Assembly (NCBI GenBank): GCA_021162285.1
Contig: JAGGYZ010000123.1
Coordinates: forward strand, 1 to 6,996
DNA length: 6,996 nucleotides
Direction: 5' to 3'
DNA from: Candidatus Fermentibacteraceae bacterium
Lineage (GTDB): Bacteria > Fermentibacterota > Fermentibacteria > Fermentibacterales > JCC-6
Below the pieces are notes generated by a model, which had not been told where the DNA came from, made no database searches, and saw only the letters and a list, made by a program, of their open reading frames with translations. A program made the position numbers and the translations under genes. Positions 6,093 to 6,996 of this stretch are shown here, one piece after another (position 1 is the first letter of the stretch; the number at the start of each line of letters is the position of its first letter).

Positions 6093-6996
6093 ATGGGTAT
6101 TACAGCAGGTGGAATGATTATCCTTCTGGCCCTCTCCGGCGGCCTGCCGGAGGTAATGTGGCTGGGAGATGAGGGAGTTCTGGGTTCAGCAGGAGCAGCC
6201 GGTATGGGTAACACCGTATACGCGGATATTTCTCCCCAGGCGGTTCTGCAGAATCCCGCCATGGCGTCAATGTTTCCCGAGGGATTCAGTGTGGGAATCA
6301 CCGGAACGGTGGCGCTTGATATAGAAAAAAGAACCAGAAGGGTTTACGACAGTTTTGGCGGAGTTGTAGGCGAATCGGAATACAGCTTTAACCAGAATTT
6401 TCAACCGCTTCCCGGGGGAATTGCTGTTTCCTGGAAGCGGAATGATCTGGCTTTCTCCGCCGGGTGGAGAGCTGCCTCTACTTTCGGGTACTCCTACAGC
6501 AGGGTTATGAACGATGACAACTACGTTAAGGTCGGAGAGGAAACCCTGGAGATAAGTGGTGTTCTCAACGATTTCGGTTTTTCCGCTGCATGGGCACAGG
6601 GAGAATTGTTTTCCATCGGTGCTGGCGGCAGTTTTGTAACCGGAACAAGGTCTCTTGAACAGAGAATGCAATATGTAGATCCCACCGCTTCCAGTTATGA
6701 AATTGAGCTGGACACGGAGATTTCCGGAATGGTTGTTCGAGGGTCAGCCCTTGTGAACTTGAACAGGGTATCCATATCCGGTGGTGTGGAACAGCCAGTG
6801 GGCTGGACAACAAGCGAGGATTCGTTCGAAGCAGACATTTCTCTTCCAATGGTTCTCAGAGCCGGACTCAGGTACCTGCCGGGCAACAGACTTATGAGTC
6901 TGTTCGTCGCCGATTTCTGGTGGTCGGGTACACAGGCGGTGGAGGTCGCTGATGCCGATGCGGGCATGAAGAATTCATGGGGTTTCGGTGCCGGAG
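6093..6996 (+). CDS. Outer-membrane beta-barrel protein, PorV/FadL-like style (3' end cut off)
   Basis: An open frame runs from ATG 6093 to the window edge, 301 codons without a stop. AGGAGG at 6083-6088 lies 4 bases upstream, fixing the start, and the gene begins 12 bp after the HhH barrel's stop. Residues 1-20 (MGITAGGMIILLALSGG and on) form a hydrophobic export signal without Lys or Arg; ATG 6114 (M8) is a possible alternative start. Residues 31-60 hold GSAGAAGMGNT and LQNPAMASM, the same GMGxT...NPA pattern as the barrel at 2846-3658, so the two belong to related barrel classes. Downstream residues alternate as beta-strands with Gly-rich turns (FSIGAGGSF, VSISGGVEQPVGW). FadL/TodX-type or PorV-type transport barrels are both possible. 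The C-terminus, needed to decide, lies outside the window. Confidence 0.8.
   Translation, partial: MGITAGGMIILLALSGGLPEVMWLGDEGVLGSAGAAGMGNTVYADISPQAVLQNPAMASMFPEGFSVGITGTVALDIEKRTRRVYDSFGGVVGESEYSFNQNFQPLPGGIAVSWKRNDLAFSAGWRAASTFGYSYSRVMNDDNYVKVGEETLEISGVLNDFGFSAAWAQGELFSIGAGGSFVTGTRSLEQRMQYVDPTASSYEIELDTEISGMVVRGSALVNLNRVSISGGVEQPVGWTTSEDSFEADISLPMVLRAGLRYLPGNRLMSLFVADFWWSGTQAVEVADADAGMKNSWGFGAG

Noticed and set aside
1..6996. CRISPR arrays, tRNA or rRNA genes, insertion sequences, integrase sites
   Set aside because: No regularly spaced repeats, no RNA gene signature and no transposase or integrase reading frame were seen on either strand.

Overview
The window looks like bacterial chromosome from a diderm organism with moderate G+C. 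It holds one divergently transcribed lipoprotein gene, cut by the left edge, and a run of five same-strand genes for exported or outer-membrane proteins, cut by the right edge. Several traits point to the FCB side of the bacteria or an uncultured relative such as Cloacimonetes, Fermentibacteria or Aegiribacteria-type lineages: a FlgD-type Ig domain at an exported protein's C-terminus, PorV/PorQ-like barrels with a MGGTG...WNPA motif, and a large barrel with N-terminal helix-hairpin-helix (HhH) repeats. This placement is an inference from protein style; there is no rRNA or marker gene here.

Layout: (1) 1-190, minus strand, the start of a small lipoprotein resembling NTF2-like/DUF4878-type proteins. 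(2) 191-436, a divergent control region with a convincing promoter for the minus gene, a repeated CTGCCC(C)GGGA element and only a weak promoter candidate for the plus operon. (3) 437-1753, a lipid-anchored substrate-binding protein of the UgpB type. All seven positions that bind glycerol-3-phosphate in E. coli UgpB align with identical residues, and it carries an extra EF-hand-like calcium loop. (4) 1822-2835, an exported protein with OB-fold-like regions and a C-terminal FlgD-type Ig domain. (5) 2846-3658, a PorV/PorQ-like barrel. (6) 3648-6080, an 810-residue protein with two N-terminal HhH regions and a predicted large barrel. (7) 6093-6996, a further barrel protein, open at the right edge.

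From 2833 on the genes are tightly coupled: gaps are 10 bp, minus 11 bp (overlap) and 12 bp, so these four are almost certainly co-transcribed. The UgpB-like gene lies 68 bp upstream on the same strand, with no clear terminator between, and may belong to the same unit. No ABC permease or ATPase gene is visible.

The most interesting reading is that genes 4-7 form an envelope assembly that binds or moves a polymer, perhaps nucleic acid. The HhH fold (as in ComEA) and the OB-fold region (as in secreted nucleases) both occur in nucleic-acid-handling proteins, and here both are exported and sit beside barrels. This is a hypothesis; the sequence shows architecture and linkage, not substrate.
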